Shown: positions 8,281 through 16,273 of the stretch, in pieces
Numbering within the stretch: position 1 is the first letter of the stretch
Layout of the letters: every line of letters starts with the position of its first letter
Source of the DNA: WJMT01 sp964445575
GTDB taxonomy: Bacteria > Acidobacteriota > Aminicenantia > Aminicenantales > Aminicenantaceae
NCBI GenBank assembly: GCA_964445575.1
Contig: CAYULB010000031.1
Coordinates: 1-24,069, forward strand
DNA length: 24,069 nucleotides
Direction: 5' to 3'
Translations under genes and position numbers: made by a program
The notes under the pieces: generated by a model
What the model saw: the letters and a program-made list of their open reading frames with translations, nothing else
What the model was told of the DNA's origin: nothing
Database searches by the model: none

Positions 8281-8709
8281 ATGAAGACTTACATACCAAA
8301 AAAAGATGAGATTGAGAGAAATTGGTGGCTTATCAATGCTGAAGGAAAAGTTTTAGGAAGGCTTGCATCAGAAGTTGCCAATCTACTTCGGGGAAAGGGA
8401 AAGCCTTTGTATGTTGATTTTTTAGATTGCGGTGATTATGTGATCATAGTGAATGCAGAAAAAATCAAACTCTCTGGAAATAAGCTGGAGCAAAAGAAAT
8501 ATTATTCCCATTCCGGCTATCCAGGAGGAATAAAAGAAAAAACTTTAAGAGAATTGATGGAGAAGAATCCAGAGGAAGTTATTAGGAATGCAGTTCGCGG
8601 AATGATTCCAAAGAACAAACTAGGTCGCGCCATGAATAAAAAGCTTAAAGTTTATTGTGGCCCTGATCATCCCCATGAAGCTCAGAAACCAAAAGAATAT
8701 AAGACTTAG
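8281..8709 (+). CDS. rplM: 50S ribosomal protein L13
   Basis: L13 is an early-assembly protein of the large ribosomal subunit. The 142-residue length matches the family. Recognisable stretches include WWLINAEGKVLGRLAS near residue 15, YSHSGYPGGIK near 80, and AVRGMIPKNKLGRAM near 103. AAGGA lies 8 nt before the ATG. rpsI follows 8 nt after the stop, the conserved bacterial L13-S9 pairing. Confidence 0.98.
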   Translation: MKTYIPKKDEIERNWWLINAEGKVLGRLASEVANLLRGKGKPLYVDFLDCGDYVIIVNAEKIKLSGNKLEQKKYYSHSGYPGGIKEKTLRELMEKNPEEVIRNAVRGMIPKNKLGRAMNKKLKVYCGPDHPHEAQKPKEYKT

Positions 8710-8717
8710 GAGGAGAG

Positions 8718-9122
8718 TTGAGTTTAATACAATACTACGGCACAGGAAGAAGAAAATCAGCTGTGGCCCGGGTCTATCTCAGACCAGGAAAAGGTGATAT
8801 CACCTTGTATGTCAATAAGAAGCCCCAGCAGTTCAAAGATTTTTTTTCACTGGAAAGCTATCGAAAGAACATAAAAAAGCCTTTACTGCTCACAGAAACG
8901 AGTGATAAGTTTGACTTGTTTATCAGAGTCAGTGGAGGAGGTTCTTCAGGACAAGCAGAGGCCATTCGGTTAGGAATTGCTAGAGCCTTGGTTGAGTTCA
9001 ATAAGGAATTGAAACCCCCTTTAAAAGAGGCGGGAGTGTTGACTAGAGATGACCGGGTGAAGGAAAGGAAGAAATACGGATTAAGAGGAGCTCGTAAAGC
9101 ACCTCAGTATCATAAGAGATAA
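8718..9122 (+). CDS. rpsI: 30S ribosomal protein S9 (TTG start)
   Basis: S9 is a small-subunit protein whose C-terminal tail reaches the P site. The 134-residue protein has YYGTGRRKSAVARVYL at the start and KKYGLRGARKAPQYHKR at the end, the hallmark S9 tail. The start is a TTG at 8718, supported by GGAGGAG in 8709-8715 and by the fit to family length. It forms an operon with rplM and rpsB. Confidence 0.97.
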   Translation: MSLIQYYGTGRRKSAVARVYLRPGKGDITLYVNKKPQQFKDFFSLESYRKNIKKPLLLTETSDKFDLFIRVSGGGSSGQAEAIRLGIARALVEFNKELKPPLKEAGVLTRDDRVKERKKYGLRGARKAPQYHKR

Positions 9123-9136
9123 ACGGAGGGATACAG

Positions 9137-10054
9137 TTGGTTTCGGTAAACATGAAAGAATTATTGGAGGCAGGTGTTCATTTTGGCCATCAGACCAGAC
9201 GGTGGAATCCAAAAATGCAAGATTATATTTTCTGTCAGAGAAATGGGATTTACATTGTTGATTTGCAGAAAACTATAAAGATATTTAAGGAGGCTCTGGA
9301 TTTCATCAGTAAAGTGGCTGAAGAAGGAAAAGAAGTGCTTTTTGTTGGGACCAAAAAACAAGCCCAGGATATTATCAAAGAGTGTGCAGAAAAGTGTGAG
9401 TCAAATTATGTCAACCAACGATGGCTGGGAGGACTTCTGACCAACTTTGACGTGATCAGGCAAAGTGCTGAGAGGTTGATTGAGCTTGAAGAAATGAAGG
9501 AGGACGGGCGCTGGGACCTTCTTTTAAAGAAAGAACAGTCAAAACTGGATAAAGTCTATAAAAAGCTCCAAAAAAATATTGGCGGTGTAAAGAATATGAA
9601 AGAACTGCCGGGAGTCATTTTTATAGTTGATTCCATAAAAGAAGAGATAGCTGTTGCTGAGGCCAGAAAAGTTAAAATTCCCATTATTGCTATTGTAGAC
9701 ACCAACGGAGATCCGGATGGAATTGATTTCCCAGTTCCAGGAAATGATGATGCACTGAGAGCCATAGAACTGTTTACCTCAAAAATCGCAGAAGCTATTA
9801 TCGAAGCGAAGAAAAAGAGAATAGAAAAAGAACTTCAGGAATCCGAAGAAAAGGAAGAAGCTCCGGAGGAAGAAGCTGAAGAGTCTTCAGGAGAAGAGGA
9901 TGAAAAAGAGTCCCTGATGGCAGAAAAATCGGGCCAAGAGAGTGAAATTAAAGACGAGGGCAAAGAAAATCTGGAATCTGATAAAAGTTCTCCTGAGAAA
10001 GAAGACTCAAGTCCCGAATCAAAAAAAAGACAAGATTCCTCTGAATCTGAATAA
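9137..10054 (+). CDS. rpsB: 30S ribosomal protein S2 with a long acidic C-terminal extension (TTG start)
   Basis: S2 binds the small subunit and is needed for bS1 attachment. The conserved body (about residues 1-228) begins with MKELLEAGVHFGHQTRRWNPKM and contains QRWLGGLLTNF and IVDTNGDPDGIDFPVPGNDDA. The protein is 305 residues, against about 240 in E. coli. The extra 75 or so residues are almost entirely Glu, Asp, Ser and Lys and look disordered. The start is TTG at 9137, with GGAGGG (9125-9130) 6 nt upstream; the in-frame ATG at 9152 would be too far from that site. rpsB-tsf-pyrH-frr is a classical bacterial gene order. Confidence 0.96.
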   Translation: MVSVNMKELLEAGVHFGHQTRRWNPKMQDYIFCQRNGIYIVDLQKTIKIFKEALDFISKVAEEGKEVLFVGTKKQAQDIIKECAEKCESNYVNQRWLGGLLTNFDVIRQSAERLIELEEMKEDGRWDLLLKKEQSKLDKVYKKLQKNIGGVKNMKELPGVIFIVDSIKEEIAVAEARKVKIPIIAIVDTNGDPDGIDFPVPGNDDALRAIELFTSKIAEAIIEAKKKRIEKELQESEEKEEAPEEEAEESSGEEDEKESLMAEKSGQESEIKDEGKENLESDKSSPEKEDSSPESKKRQDSSESE

Positions 10055-10071
10055 GGAAAGGATTTCATAAA

Positions 10072-10668
10072 ATGAAAATTACTGCAAAGTTAGTAAATGA
10101 ATTGCGCCAGCGTACCGGGATTGGCATGATGGACTGCAAAAAAGCCCTTAAAGAAACAGATGGTGACATTGAGAAAGCGATTATTTATCTAAGGAAAAAG
10201 GGTTATGACAGGGCAAAGGAAAAAATGGAGAGAGAAACCAGTGAGGGCATGATTGGTTCCTACATCCATTCAGACAATAAGCTGGGAGTTTTGGTTGAAG
10301 TCAACTGTGAATCTGATTTTGTTGCCAGAAATAAAGAATTTAAGGAATTGGTCAAAAGTATTGCCATGCATATAGCGGCAGCAGACCCAAAGTACATTAC
10401 CTCGGATGAAATTCCTGAGGATGTTATTGAAAATGAAAAAGAGATTATTAGGGAGCAATTCAAGGGTTCGAATAAGCCGCCAGAGATTTTGGAAAAGATT
10501 GTTCAAGGAAAACTGAAGAAATATTATTCTGAAGTGTGTTTATGGAACCAGCTTTATATTAAAGACGATAAATTAACTATAGAAAAATTAGTCTCATCTT
10601 ATATTGCCAAATTCGGAGAAAACATAAAGATAAATAGATTTGCCCGATTCTCTATAGGCAGGTCCTAA
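10072..10668 (+). CDS. tsf: Elongation factor Ts, short form
   Basis: EF-Ts exchanges GDP for GTP on EF-Tu. The N-terminal UBA-like domain carries RTGIGMMDCKKAL, the signature that contacts EF-Tu, and the core includes LGVLVEVNCESDFVARN. At 198 residues it is the short type with one core repeat, about the length of the Thermus protein rather than the 283 residues of E. coli. A purine-rich GGAAAGGA lies before the ATG at 10072. It sits between rpsB and pyrH, 5 nt before the latter. Confidence 0.96.
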   Translation: MKITAKLVNELRQRTGIGMMDCKKALKETDGDIEKAIIYLRKKGYDRAKEKMERETSEGMIGSYIHSDNKLGVLVEVNCESDFVARNKEFKELVKSIAMHIAAADPKYITSDEIPEDVIENEKEIIREQFKGSNKPPEILEKIVQGKLKKYYSEVCLWNQLYIKDDKLTIEKLVSSYIAKFGENIKINRFARFSIGRS

Positions 10669-10673
10669 AAATT

Positions 10674-11399
10674 ATGATGCCAGAAGAGAAGCCAGAATTC
10701 AAAAGAGTTCTCTTAAAGCTCTCTGGTGAAGCTCTTTTGGGAGACCAATCTTATGGGATAGACATCAAAGCAGCCCAATCTATCGCTCACGAAGTCAAAG
10801 AACTGCACGGATTAGGAGTTCAGGTTGCCATAATGATTGGAGGGGGGAATATTTTTCGCGGGAACAGGAGTGATGAAGTGGGAATAGACCGGGTTTCAGC
10901 AGATTATATGGGCATGCTGGCGACCATTATAAACGGAATCGCTCTGCAGGATATCATGAGTCGAGAAGGGCTGTCTGTCCGTCAGGTTTCAGCCATTGAA
11001 GTTAAAGCGGTTGCAGAGCCGTTCATAAGAAGAAAGGTCATTCGTTATCTTGAAGAGGGAAAGGTAGTCATTTTTACTTCAGGGATAGGAAGTCCTTATT
11101 TCACCACAGATACGGCAGCCGCGATGAGAGCTCTGGAAATAAATGCTGAAGTGATTCTGAAGGCAACCAAAGTGGACGGTGTTTATTCTTCTGATCCTCT
11201 GAAAGATAAAATGGCAGAAAGATATAAGGAAATAAGTTATATGGAAGTCCTCAAAAATAACTTGAAGATTATGGACGCCACTGCTGTTTCCCTTTGTAAA
11301 GATAATGAACTTCCCATCATCGTGTTTGATATCAAGCAGAAGGGAAATATCAAAAAGGTTGTTTTAGGAATGAATGTGGGCACTAAAATTTACCAATGA
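10674..11399 (+). CDS. pyrH: UMP kinase
   Basis: PyrH phosphorylates UMP to UDP using ATP and belongs to the amino-acid-kinase fold, unlike eukaryotic UMP kinases. The 241-residue length is standard. Motifs include VLLKLSGEALLG near residue 12, IMIGGGNIFRG near 57, and the region with TDTAAAMRALEINAE and LKATKVDGVYSSDP. Two consecutive ATG codons open the frame; no strong Shine-Dalgarno is present, and the gene lies 5 nt after tsf, so translational coupling is likely. Confidence 0.97.
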   Translation: MMPEEKPEFKRVLLKLSGEALLGDQSYGIDIKAAQSIAHEVKELHGLGVQVAIMIGGGNIFRGNRSDEVGIDRVSADYMGMLATIINGIALQDIMSREGLSVRQVSAIEVKAVAEPFIRRKVIRYLEEGKVVIFTSGIGSPYFTTDTAAAMRALEINAEVILKATKVDGVYSSDPLKDKMAERYKEISYMEVLKNNLKIMDATAVSLCKDNELPIIVFDIKQKGNIKKVVLGMNVGTKIYQ

Positions 11400-11415
11400 T
11401 AACAATCATTGTTAT
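11399..11415. repeat. 17-nt odd palindrome between pyrH and frr
   Basis: ATAACAAT (11399-11406), one C, then ATTGTTAT (11408-11415) form a perfect odd palindrome starting at the last base of the pyrH stop codon. As RNA it would be a weak AU stem, and as DNA it has the symmetry of an operator. No T-run follows, so it is not a terminator. Confidence 0.4.
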
Positions 11416-11442
11416 AAATTTATTTCAATAAAGGACAAAAAA

Positions 11443-12000
11443 ATGGTCAAACAAGAATTAAGAGATTTAGAGAAAAAGATGAGCAATTCCGCTGAGCATT
11501 TTCGAAAGTCTTTGTCCAAATTGAGAACCGGTCGAGCCAATATTAATGTATTTGAAGATATCAAGGTGGATTATTATGGAGCCAAGACTCCCATAAATCA
11601 AGTGGCGACTTTAGCGATTCCTGACCCCACTTTAATCACAATCAAGCCTTATGATTCCTCAATGATTGAAGACATTGAAAAAGCAATTCGGGCAGCAGAC
11701 CTAGGCTTGAATCCTATTAATGAAGGTCAAATTTTAAAAGTTCCCATACCTCCCTTGGATGAGGAAAGGCGGAAAGAGATAGCTAAGCGCATAAGAGGAA
11801 TGATGGAAGAAGAAAAGACAGCCCTTCGCAACATGAGAAGAGAATCAAAAGAAATGATTGAAGAGATGGAAAAGGAAAAAGAAATAACCGAAGATGATAA
11901 GTATTGGGGTTATGACAAGCTCAAGGAACTTTTAGAAAAATATTATAAAAAAGCCGAGCAAATGGCGGCGGCTAAAGAAAAAGAAATACTCGGAATTTAG
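11443..12000 (+). CDS. frr: Ribosome recycling factor
   Basis: RRF splits post-termination ribosomes together with EF-G. The start at 11443 is chosen because AAGGA (11431-11435) lies 7 nt upstream and the product is then exactly the family-typical 185 residues; the frame also stays open back into the 3' end of pyrH. Family motifs are LRTGRANINVFEDIKVDYYG, ATLAIPDPTLITIKPYD and IPPLDEERRKEIAKRI. It ends the ribosomal block, with only 4 nt before the convergent stop of the next minus-strand gene. Confidence 0.97.
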   Translation: MVKQELRDLEKKMSNSAEHFRKSLSKLRTGRANINVFEDIKVDYYGAKTPINQVATLAIPDPTLITIKPYDSSMIEDIEKAIRAADLGLNPINEGQILKVPIPPLDEERRKEIAKRIRGMMEEEKTALRNMRRESKEMIEEMEKEKEITEDDKYWGYDKLKELLEKYYKKAEQMAAAKEKEILGI

Positions 12001-12004
12001 CCTG

Positions 12005-12925
12005 TCAAAATTTTGTTCTTTCTAATGGTTTTCTCTTAAACCAATTCTCAGTTGTCCCGAATTTTGTCCGGATCAAAACTCCCCAAGCCATAACAGTCAA
12101 TAAGAATGAGATGATGAACCCAAAAACAGGGATGCTGGTCAGCAGGGTTAGGAGAATAAAACCTAGAAAAATAGAGAGAAGGAGAGAGGGATGTTTACTT
12201 CCGAGTAAACGTGAAAGGCTATTTCCAAAAAAGTGAAAGAGAATTGCATTGCCGAATACTTTAAATACCACAGCAAGCAGGATCAATGAAAGGAGAATGG
12301 GGATCCCTATAATAAGCAAAGAAAAAAGAGCAGACAACAAACAAAGAGCAATGAATATGATTAGACTTAAGAGGCCGATGCCTATGATAGGGCCAAAAGA
12401 TTCTTTTATTTGATCCGATGCGTAAGATATTTGCCTGGGTAGAATCAGTGCCAGTAATAAAGCAAAGATAAGCCAAATGAACGACATGACCAGCTTGAAG
12501 ACAAATAAAAAGGGGTAGAATCGAGATGATTTGAATATCCCTTTGGCAAAAACATCCTGAGGAGACTTGAAATAAATAGTATCTCCCATGATGGTTGCGC
12601 CGGGTTCTTTTTTTATGGTTCCTCCTATAGACACAATATCTGATCCGATCAAGGAGCTGGATTTTAAATAAATATCCGAACCTATGCCCAGTACAGTTTC
12701 TCCCACCTCCCCCTCTATTGTTATGGAACCGCCGAATGACACCACACTTTCTCTTATTTTTCCCTTAATGGCAATGTTTCCTCCAAATGAAAAAACATTG
12801 TCTTGAGTTTCATTTTCAGCGACATAGATGTCGTTTCTTACCGTGAACCTATCCTGAGAGAAGACAGGAAGAGAGGCTGAAATCAAGAAAATGACCACAA
12901 AGATATATAGTGATTTTGGTTTCAT
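12005..12925 (-). CDS. Exported membrane protein with bactofilin-like repeats and C-terminal transmembrane helices
   Basis: This 306-residue protein has a signal peptide (residues 1-23). A short repeat region (about 30-125) follows, with recurring units such as NVFSFGGNIAIKGKI, SVVSFGGSITIEGEV and DIVSIGGTIKKEPG. These read like rungs of a bactofilin-type right-handed beta-helix. The C-terminal half (about 135-290) has four or five hydrophobic helices. Proteins of this layout commonly accompany ECF sigma/anti-sigma pairs. AGGAG lies 7 nt before the ATG on the minus strand. The start overlaps the anti-sigma stop by 4 nt (ATGA), so the two are translationally coupled. A role in envelope sensing or stabilisation is inferred only from context. 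Confidence 0.8.
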   Translation of the reverse strand: MKPKSLYIFVVIFLISASLPVFSQDRFTVRNDIYVAENETQDNVFSFGGNIAIKGKIRESVVSFGGSITIEGEVGETVLGIGSDIYLKSSSLIGSDIVSIGGTIKKEPGATIMGDTIYFKSPQDVFAKGIFKSSRFYPFLFVFKLVMSFIWLIFALLLALILPRQISYASDQIKESFGPIIGIGLLSLIIFIALCLLSALFSLLIIGIPILLSLILLAVVFKVFGNAILFHFFGNSLSRLLGSKHPSLLLSIFLGFILLTLLTSIPVFGFIISFLLTVMAWGVLIRTKFGTTENWFKRKPLERTKF

Positions 12926-13500
12926 TCCTTATCTCCTAAAATAAATTTCTGTTTTAAAGAAAGTAGGATCATAACAGCGATTAAAATCCCGAAAAGAACG
13001 GTAATAACTTGAATTTCTGTGCTCACAGTGGGAATAACTGAAAGGATGCTTTTGATAATGAGACCGATCAATTGAATGGAAATATTTATAAAGACAGAAA
13101 GGATTTTAATGACTTTTATAGAAGCAACCAGCATTTCTTGAGATGATTGGATGAGAGACTGGAAGAGCTTAACCAAGAATTCTGTCAGCCCCTGGTTTGT
13201 AAAAGTTAGGAAAAGGAAGCTTAAAATAAAAATAAAAGCGAGCGCAGCAGCTCCGGCTTTGAGCCAATCGGATAGAGTGGAATGGATGGGATGGATATTT
13301 GTCATGACCTTTTTTGAAAATCCGGGGGGGGCTTTATAAGGAGGGATTTTGTGTATGGCACGAAGCATACGCTCCCTTTTCTCCAGCGAAAGTCTGCATT
13401 TTTGGCAAAAAGCAATATGTGATTTGATTTCAGTTTTCTTTTTTTCACTCAGAGCATCTTCCAGAAAAAGGTATATTTCAGAAGGATCAGTGCATTTCAT
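12922..13500 (-). CDS. Zinc-finger anti-sigma factor (zf-HC2 type)
   Basis: This 192-residue membrane protein would hold its ECF sigma factor inactive at the inner membrane. The N-terminal zinc-binding anti-sigma motif is H28-x3-C32-x2-C35 (HIAFCQKC), within a helical segment typical of zf-HC2. Hydrophobic helices lie near residues 83-107, 124-150 and 163-182, more than the single helix of classical examples. GGAGGG lies 6 nt upstream of the ATG. The start overlaps the sigma stop by 4 nt and the stop overlaps the next start by 4 nt, giving a three-gene coupled unit. The signal that releases the sigma factor is unknown. Confidence 0.88.
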   Translation of the reverse strand: MKCTDPSEIYLFLEDALSEKKKTEIKSHIAFCQKCRLSLEKRERMLRAIHKIPPYKAPPGFSKKVMTNIHPIHSTLSDWLKAGAAALAFIFILSFLFLTFTNQGLTEFLVKLFQSLIQSSQEMLVASIKVIKILSVFINISIQLIGLIIKSILSVIPTVSTEIQVITVLFGILIAVMILLSLKQKFILGDKE

Positions 13501-14060
13501 GTTTTTCCCTCCAAATAATTTTTAAGCATTTCTTTTGCTTGAAATACTCTGTTTTTGACTGTTCCTATAGGAAGATTTTCGATCTCAGCTATCTCTTCGT
13601 AACTCAATTCATTCATATGCCTGCAGACAAAAAGCTCTCTTAATTTTGGTGGCAGAAGATCCAGTGCTTTTTCAATTTTTTCGCTCATTTCTCTCAACTC
13701 AAGCTTTTGGGTGATCTGCATTTCATCTGATTCGATTTGAGGTGGAGTCATTTTAGGGTCTTGTTTAAAAGGGTGGTCTATGGAAAGATAATCGATTTTT
13801 TTCTTTCTCCAGTGGTCGATAATGTGGTTTTGTGCAATTTTATAAAGCCAGGTCTTAAATTTGTATCTGGGATTAAAGGTATGTAAACCCTTATAAGCTT
13901 TGATGAACACTTCTTGAGTGAATTCAAGAGCCAACTCATAGTTTCTCAGAGTCTGACCTATATAATTGATGATAGGGTTTTGGTATTTTTTAACGATCAT
14001 CTCAAAAGATCTGTCATCGCCTTTTATGGTTTTTTTAACAAGTTCTTTATCTTCATCCAT
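13497..14060 (-). CDS. ECF-type RNA polymerase sigma factor
   Basis: This 187-residue protein contains only sigma regions 2 and 4. Region 2 (about residues 15-85) includes ALEFTQEVFIKAYKGL and FKTWLYKIAQNHIIDHWRKK. Region 4 (about 125-183) includes LPPKLRELFVCRHMNELSYEEIA and the helix-turn-helix LPIGTVKNRVFQAKEML. It is RpoE-like in layout and its gene is coupled to the anti-sigma gene by a 4-nt overlap. It lies 65 nt downstream of lolA on the same strand, so lolA may be in its operon or regulon. I could not find a convincing ECF-type autoregulatory promoter in the gap. Confidence 0.95.
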   Translation of the reverse strand: MDEDKELVKKTIKGDDRSFEMIVKKYQNPIINYIGQTLRNYELALEFTQEVFIKAYKGLHTFNPRYKFKTWLYKIAQNHIIDHWRKKKIDYLSIDHPFKQDPKMTPPQIESDEMQITQKLELREMSEKIEKALDLLPPKLRELFVCRHMNELSYEEIAEIENLPIGTVKNRVFQAKEMLKNYLEGKT

Positions 14061-14125
14061 GGAGGAGTATTAATCCCCTACCCTAAATTTCATACGTATT
14101 TTTAGCTCCAGGGTTTTAAATAGCT

Positions 14126-14752
14126 TTATTTTATGATTTCAACATCTTCTGGCACATTTAACTTAAATATCGTTTCAGGAAGCGGGATGTTAGTCCGAAT
14201 ATCGCTGAATTCGAATTCCTGTTTATTCCCTGCCCAATCAAAAAAAGTTGCCTTTGTGATGAACAGAGAGCTTTTATTGATGTCAAGAAGTATAAGATTT
14301 TCACTGTTTTCCTTTTTAGGGACTAATTTTAAATGATAAGATATTTTGTCACCCTTGTCTTTTTGGTTTGATTCCACATGGTAATCTTGAAAAATGTCAG
14401 TTTTTCCTGAGAGAAGAGACATGATATTGTGTTTCTGCTCTTCATCAGTTAGGTCCTGGATTAGCAGTTGATTGTCTTCAACGAAATAATATTGGACGCT
14501 GTTCTCCACCAGCAAAATGACTTTTTCTTCAGGTTCTGTATAGACCCATTTCATCATTCCTGGCTTTTTATAATAAACTTTTCCATATTCTCTTAGAGGT
14601 GTTGAAACTGAGGAAGAATGATAGGTCTGTTTGAATTCTACTTGAAAAGAAATGAGTGAACGGAGTTTCCGTTCGGTATTTTGGGCTATGTTCTCTGCAT
14701 TTTGATTGAAAACACTTAAAATGAGCATGAGATAAAAGACTGTTGATTTCAT
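14126..14752 (-). CDS. lolA: Periplasmic outer-membrane lipoprotein carrier LolA
   Basis: LolA shuttles lipoproteins across the periplasm from the LolCDE transporter to the outer membrane; its presence marks the organism as diderm. The protein of 208 residues from the ATG at 14752 starts with a signal peptide. It then shows the LolA pattern: SFQVEFKQTYHSS, a YYKKPGMMKWVY stretch matching the family 'KPGxxRW.Y' motif, and beta strands of the half-barrel. The frame stays open 16 codons upstream, but that stretch is not signal-like and would bury the signal peptide. No Shine-Dalgarno is present; an extended -10 lies 9 nt upstream, so the message may be leaderless. It is divergent from the symporter gene. 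Confidence 0.87.
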   Translation of the reverse strand: MKSTVFYLMLILSVFNQNAENIAQNTERKLRSLISFQVEFKQTYHSSSVSTPLREYGKVYYKKPGMMKWVYTEPEEKVILLVENSVQYYFVEDNQLLIQDLTDEEQKHNIMSLLSGKTDIFQDYHVESNQKDKGDKISYHLKLVPKKENSENLILLDINKSSLFITKATFFDWAGNKQEFEFSDIRTNIPLPETIFKLNVPEDVEIIK

Positions 14753-14761
14753 TGGAGCTAA

Positions 14762-14770
14762 ATTATACCA
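14762..14770 (-). promoter_or_regulatory. Extended -10 promoter for lolA
   Basis: On the minus strand TGG-TATAAT is an extended -10 motif (TATAAT at 14767-14762), with no recognisable -35. It ends 9 nt before the lolA ATG at 14752, so transcription would start within a few bases of the start codon. Confidence 0.55.
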
Positions 14771-14828
14771 AACAATTTCATTAAGGTCTTGGATTTTCAA
14801 ACTGTCCCTTTTAAATTGGGATTCTTTT

Positions 14829-14837
14829 TGCTATAAA
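14829..14837 (+). promoter_or_regulatory. Extended -10 promoter for the symporter gene
   Basis: TGC-TATAAA (TATAAA at 14832-14837) has the extended -10 form and lies 7 nt before the ATG at 14845. Transcription would begin at or next to the start codon, which fits the lack of a Shine-Dalgarno. No clear -35 is visible. Confidence 0.5.
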
Positions 14838-14844
14838 GCCTATT

Positions 14845-16239
14845 ATGCAGACTGTTTACTTTTCTGTATTCCTGGGTTATATCATTCTGCTTATTATAGT
14901 GAGTTTTTGCTTTTTACGCCGAATGAGGAATATAGAGGATTTTTTTCTGGCTTCCCGGAATCTTCCAGGATTTTTGGTTTTCCTCTCCATTACTGCTTCA
15001 TGGATAGGGGCGACTTCCACCCTTGTTTCAGTAGATGAAGCGTATTTCCATGGGGTGAGTTCATTCTGGATTATGGGACTTCCTGCGGTGATGACAGTAC
15101 TTATTTTTGCTTTTTTCCTTACCTCTCGCATACAAAAGCTTCCTATTGTCAGTCTGCCTGACTTGGTTGAAATGCGCTATGGAAGAACTGTCAGGCATAT
15201 GGCCTCAGTTCTTATTGTTTGGTACATGGTGGTGTTGGCATCGAGTCAAATGGTTGCTGCAGGTCAATTCTTAAGTCAGTTTATTGGCACAACTTATATC
15301 AACGGTTTGATAATAGGGATTGGAGTGGTGCTGCTTTATTCGGTAATAGGAGGTTTTTTCTCGGTGGTGCTTACTGACGGGCTTCAATTTATTTTTATCG
15401 CAGCAGGCATAGTGGGACTCCTGGTTTTCCTGCTAGGTTCTTACTCCTTTTCAGATGTTTGTTTTTACTCCCAGCTTTACGGGAAGTCAGAATATTTTAA
15501 TTTATTTCACAATTTTGAGAGAAATTTTTGGATCTTTATTTCATTCACCCTGGCATGGACCATCTCTCCTATTGTCTGGCAGAGGATTCAGTCTGCTCGC
15601 AGCGAAAAGAGTGCTAAAAGGGGACTTGTTTCGTCATCGGTAACATTTTTACTGTTTTATGGGGCTGTTGTCCTGATAGGGATGTTTTCTCTTTCTTTGT
15701 TTTCCTCAGCTGATCAGGAAGGTCCGATTTTATCTGTCATCATAGCTGGAAGGGCTGGGTATATCCTGGGGGGATTGTTGTTTGCAGCAGTAACCGCTGC
15801 CTTAATGTCTACCATGGATACAGCAGTGAATACAGGAGCCCTGTCTTTAACCCGGGATGTTTACCAGCAGATAATCCGGGTTAAAGAATCAAATCATATG
15901 GTTACCATAAGCCGATGGGCTACGCTGGCAGTGGGAGGACTGGCTTTTCTCATAGCAACCCGGCTTCAGAGCATTTTAAAGACTTTGGGGCTTGCTTCTG
16001 AAATCATGTGTGTAGGCTTTTTTATTCCGGGAATTGCTATGCTTTATTTCAGGAAAAAGAAACCTCTTGCGGGAATCTTGAGTCTTTCTTCTGGGGCCCT
16101 GTTTTCTTTTATTGGTTTTTTATCCGGGACAGGATTTATAGATTTGGAATGGCCTGAATGGCCTTTTTCTGTTCCCTTAGGATTGGGAATAAGCGGAGTG
16201 AGCTTTTTAGCAGGATGGATCCTTGAACCGAGAAATTAG
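14845..16239 (+). CDS. Sodium:solute symporter family transporter (SSS)
   Basis: This 464-residue inner-membrane protein has about twelve or thirteen hydrophobic helices and belongs to the SSS family (PutP/PanF/SGLT-like), which couples Na+ entry to uptake of a solute. Supporting stretches are DFFLASRNLPGFLVFLS near residue 32, the SWIGATSTLV segment that forms part of the sodium site in relatives, and QRIQSARSEKSAKRGL near 250, a conserved cytoplasmic loop. Helices continue to the C-terminus. No Shine-Dalgarno is present. The substrate cannot be predicted from sequence alone; neighbours (lolA, an acyltransferase) give no catabolic clue. Confidence 0.9.
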   Translation: MQTVYFSVFLGYIILLIIVSFCFLRRMRNIEDFFLASRNLPGFLVFLSITASWIGATSTLVSVDEAYFHGVSSFWIMGLPAVMTVLIFAFFLTSRIQKLPIVSLPDLVEMRYGRTVRHMASVLIVWYMVVLASSQMVAAGQFLSQFIGTTYINGLIIGIGVVLLYSVIGGFFSVVLTDGLQFIFIAAGIVGLLVFLLGSYSFSDVCFYSQLYGKSEYFNLFHNFERNFWIFISFTLAWTISPIVWQRIQSARSEKSAKRGLVSSSVTFLLFYGAVVLIGMFSLSLFSSADQEGPILSVIIAGRAGYILGGLLFAAVTAALMSTMDTAVNTGALSLTRDVYQQIIRVKESNHMVTISRWATLAVGGLAFLIATRLQSILKTLGLASEIMCVGFFIPGIAMLYFRKKKPLAGILSLSSGALFSFIGFLSGTGFIDLEWPEWPFSVPLGLGISGVSFLAGWILEPRN

Positions 16240-16273
16240 ACTTTTTAACTTTACTCTTTGATGGTTGCGGATT

